Positions 33,727-33,779 of a stretch of DNA of 33,779 nt are shown here, one piece after another (position 1 is the stretch's first letter; every line of letters begins with the position of its first letter). The position numbers and the translations under genes were made by a program. The notes under the pieces are model-generated. The model saw only the letters and a list, made by a program, of their open reading frames with translations. It ran no database searches and was not told the DNA's origin. Source of the stretch: Bacteroidota bacterium. Lineage in GTDB: Bacteria; Bacteroidota; Ignavibacteria; Tepidaquicellales; Tepidaquicellaceae. The stretch lies in NCBI GenBank assembly GCA_021286895.1, contig JAJTBN010000006.1:1-33779 (forward strand), written 5' to 3'.

Positions 33727-33779
33727 TGTCATGTCCTAAAAAAAGTAGACAAAATAAATTAGTAGTAGTAGTAATTTTT
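33727..33779. mobile_element. Possible insertion-sequence terminus, cut by the window end
   Basis: Directly after the second repeat copy comes TGTCATGTCCTAAAAAAAG with TAGACA just behind. This resembles the TGT-start and AAAAAAGTAGACA-type ends of IS3-family (IS150-like) elements as I remember them. A TAGTAGTAG triplet run follows, and the window stops 53 bases in, so no transposase can be seen and the call is tentative. Confidence 0.25.

Noticed and set aside
1-33779. CRISPR arrays, tRNA or rRNA genes
   Set aside because: No regularly spaced repeats with unique spacers, no cloverleaf with a TTCGA arm, and no rRNA-like stretches were found on either strand.

Overview
The window reads like a chromosomal piece of a Bacteroidota/Chlorobi-group bacterium, most probably an Ignavibacteria-like lineage (inference). 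The basis is three exported proteins with the NPFNP-type C-terminal sorting domain of the type IX secretion system (T9SS), two PorV/PorQ-family outer-membrane proteins, few strong Shine-Dalgarno sequences, and moderate GC interrupted by AT-rich islands. Stop codons TAA, TAG and TGA are all used, so the genetic code is standard. No rRNA, tRNA or CRISPR array was seen.

Layout. 1-1886: pyrimidine-rich repeat, then a long-chain acyl-CoA synthetase (minus). 2053-5491: AT-rich minus-strand unit with a beta-barrel-like protein and a zinc phospholipase C-like T9SS protein split by one in-frame TGA; it ends at a clear terminator. 5492-6388: AT-rich gene-poor gap holding the terminator of the next operon. 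6389-18612: one minus-strand run of 11 tightly packed genes. In transcription order these are a lipoprotein, a T9SS cargo protein, two PorV/PorQ proteins, a GT39/ArnT-like membrane glycosyltransferase, a FemAB/GNAT-type acyltransferase, an SDR epimerase/decarboxylase, a sugar formyltransferase-like protein, an amidohydrolase, a glycosyltransferase and a Wzx-type flippase. 18829-19716: an RmlD-like reductase.

19803-23113: plus-strand unit of an unknown membrane protein, a PDZ-containing M28 peptidase and a lipoprotein, closed by a hairpin terminator. 23122-27537: minus-strand nuoC-nuoD-nuoE-[GxxExxY]-nuoF-DUF486. The GxxExxY gene sits in a cassette bounded by inverted CACAGAG repeats, and one arm has become the C-terminus of NuoE. 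27684-29144: exported PQQ-type sugar dehydrogenase with a T9SS tail. 29146-31656: a two-gene magnesium-type unit, an NRAMP-superfamily transporter with altered metal-site motifs and a soluble MgtE-N/CBS protein. 32077-33360: secreted EreA/ChaN-like protein. 33361-33779: hairpin-rich intergenic repeats, a duplicated 119-bp unit and a possible insertion-sequence end cut by the window edge.

The most interesting points are the coupling of T9SS parts with glycan genes in one operon, the GxxExxY cassette that remodels NuoE, the split magnesium system, and the in-frame TGA followed by a small hairpin.
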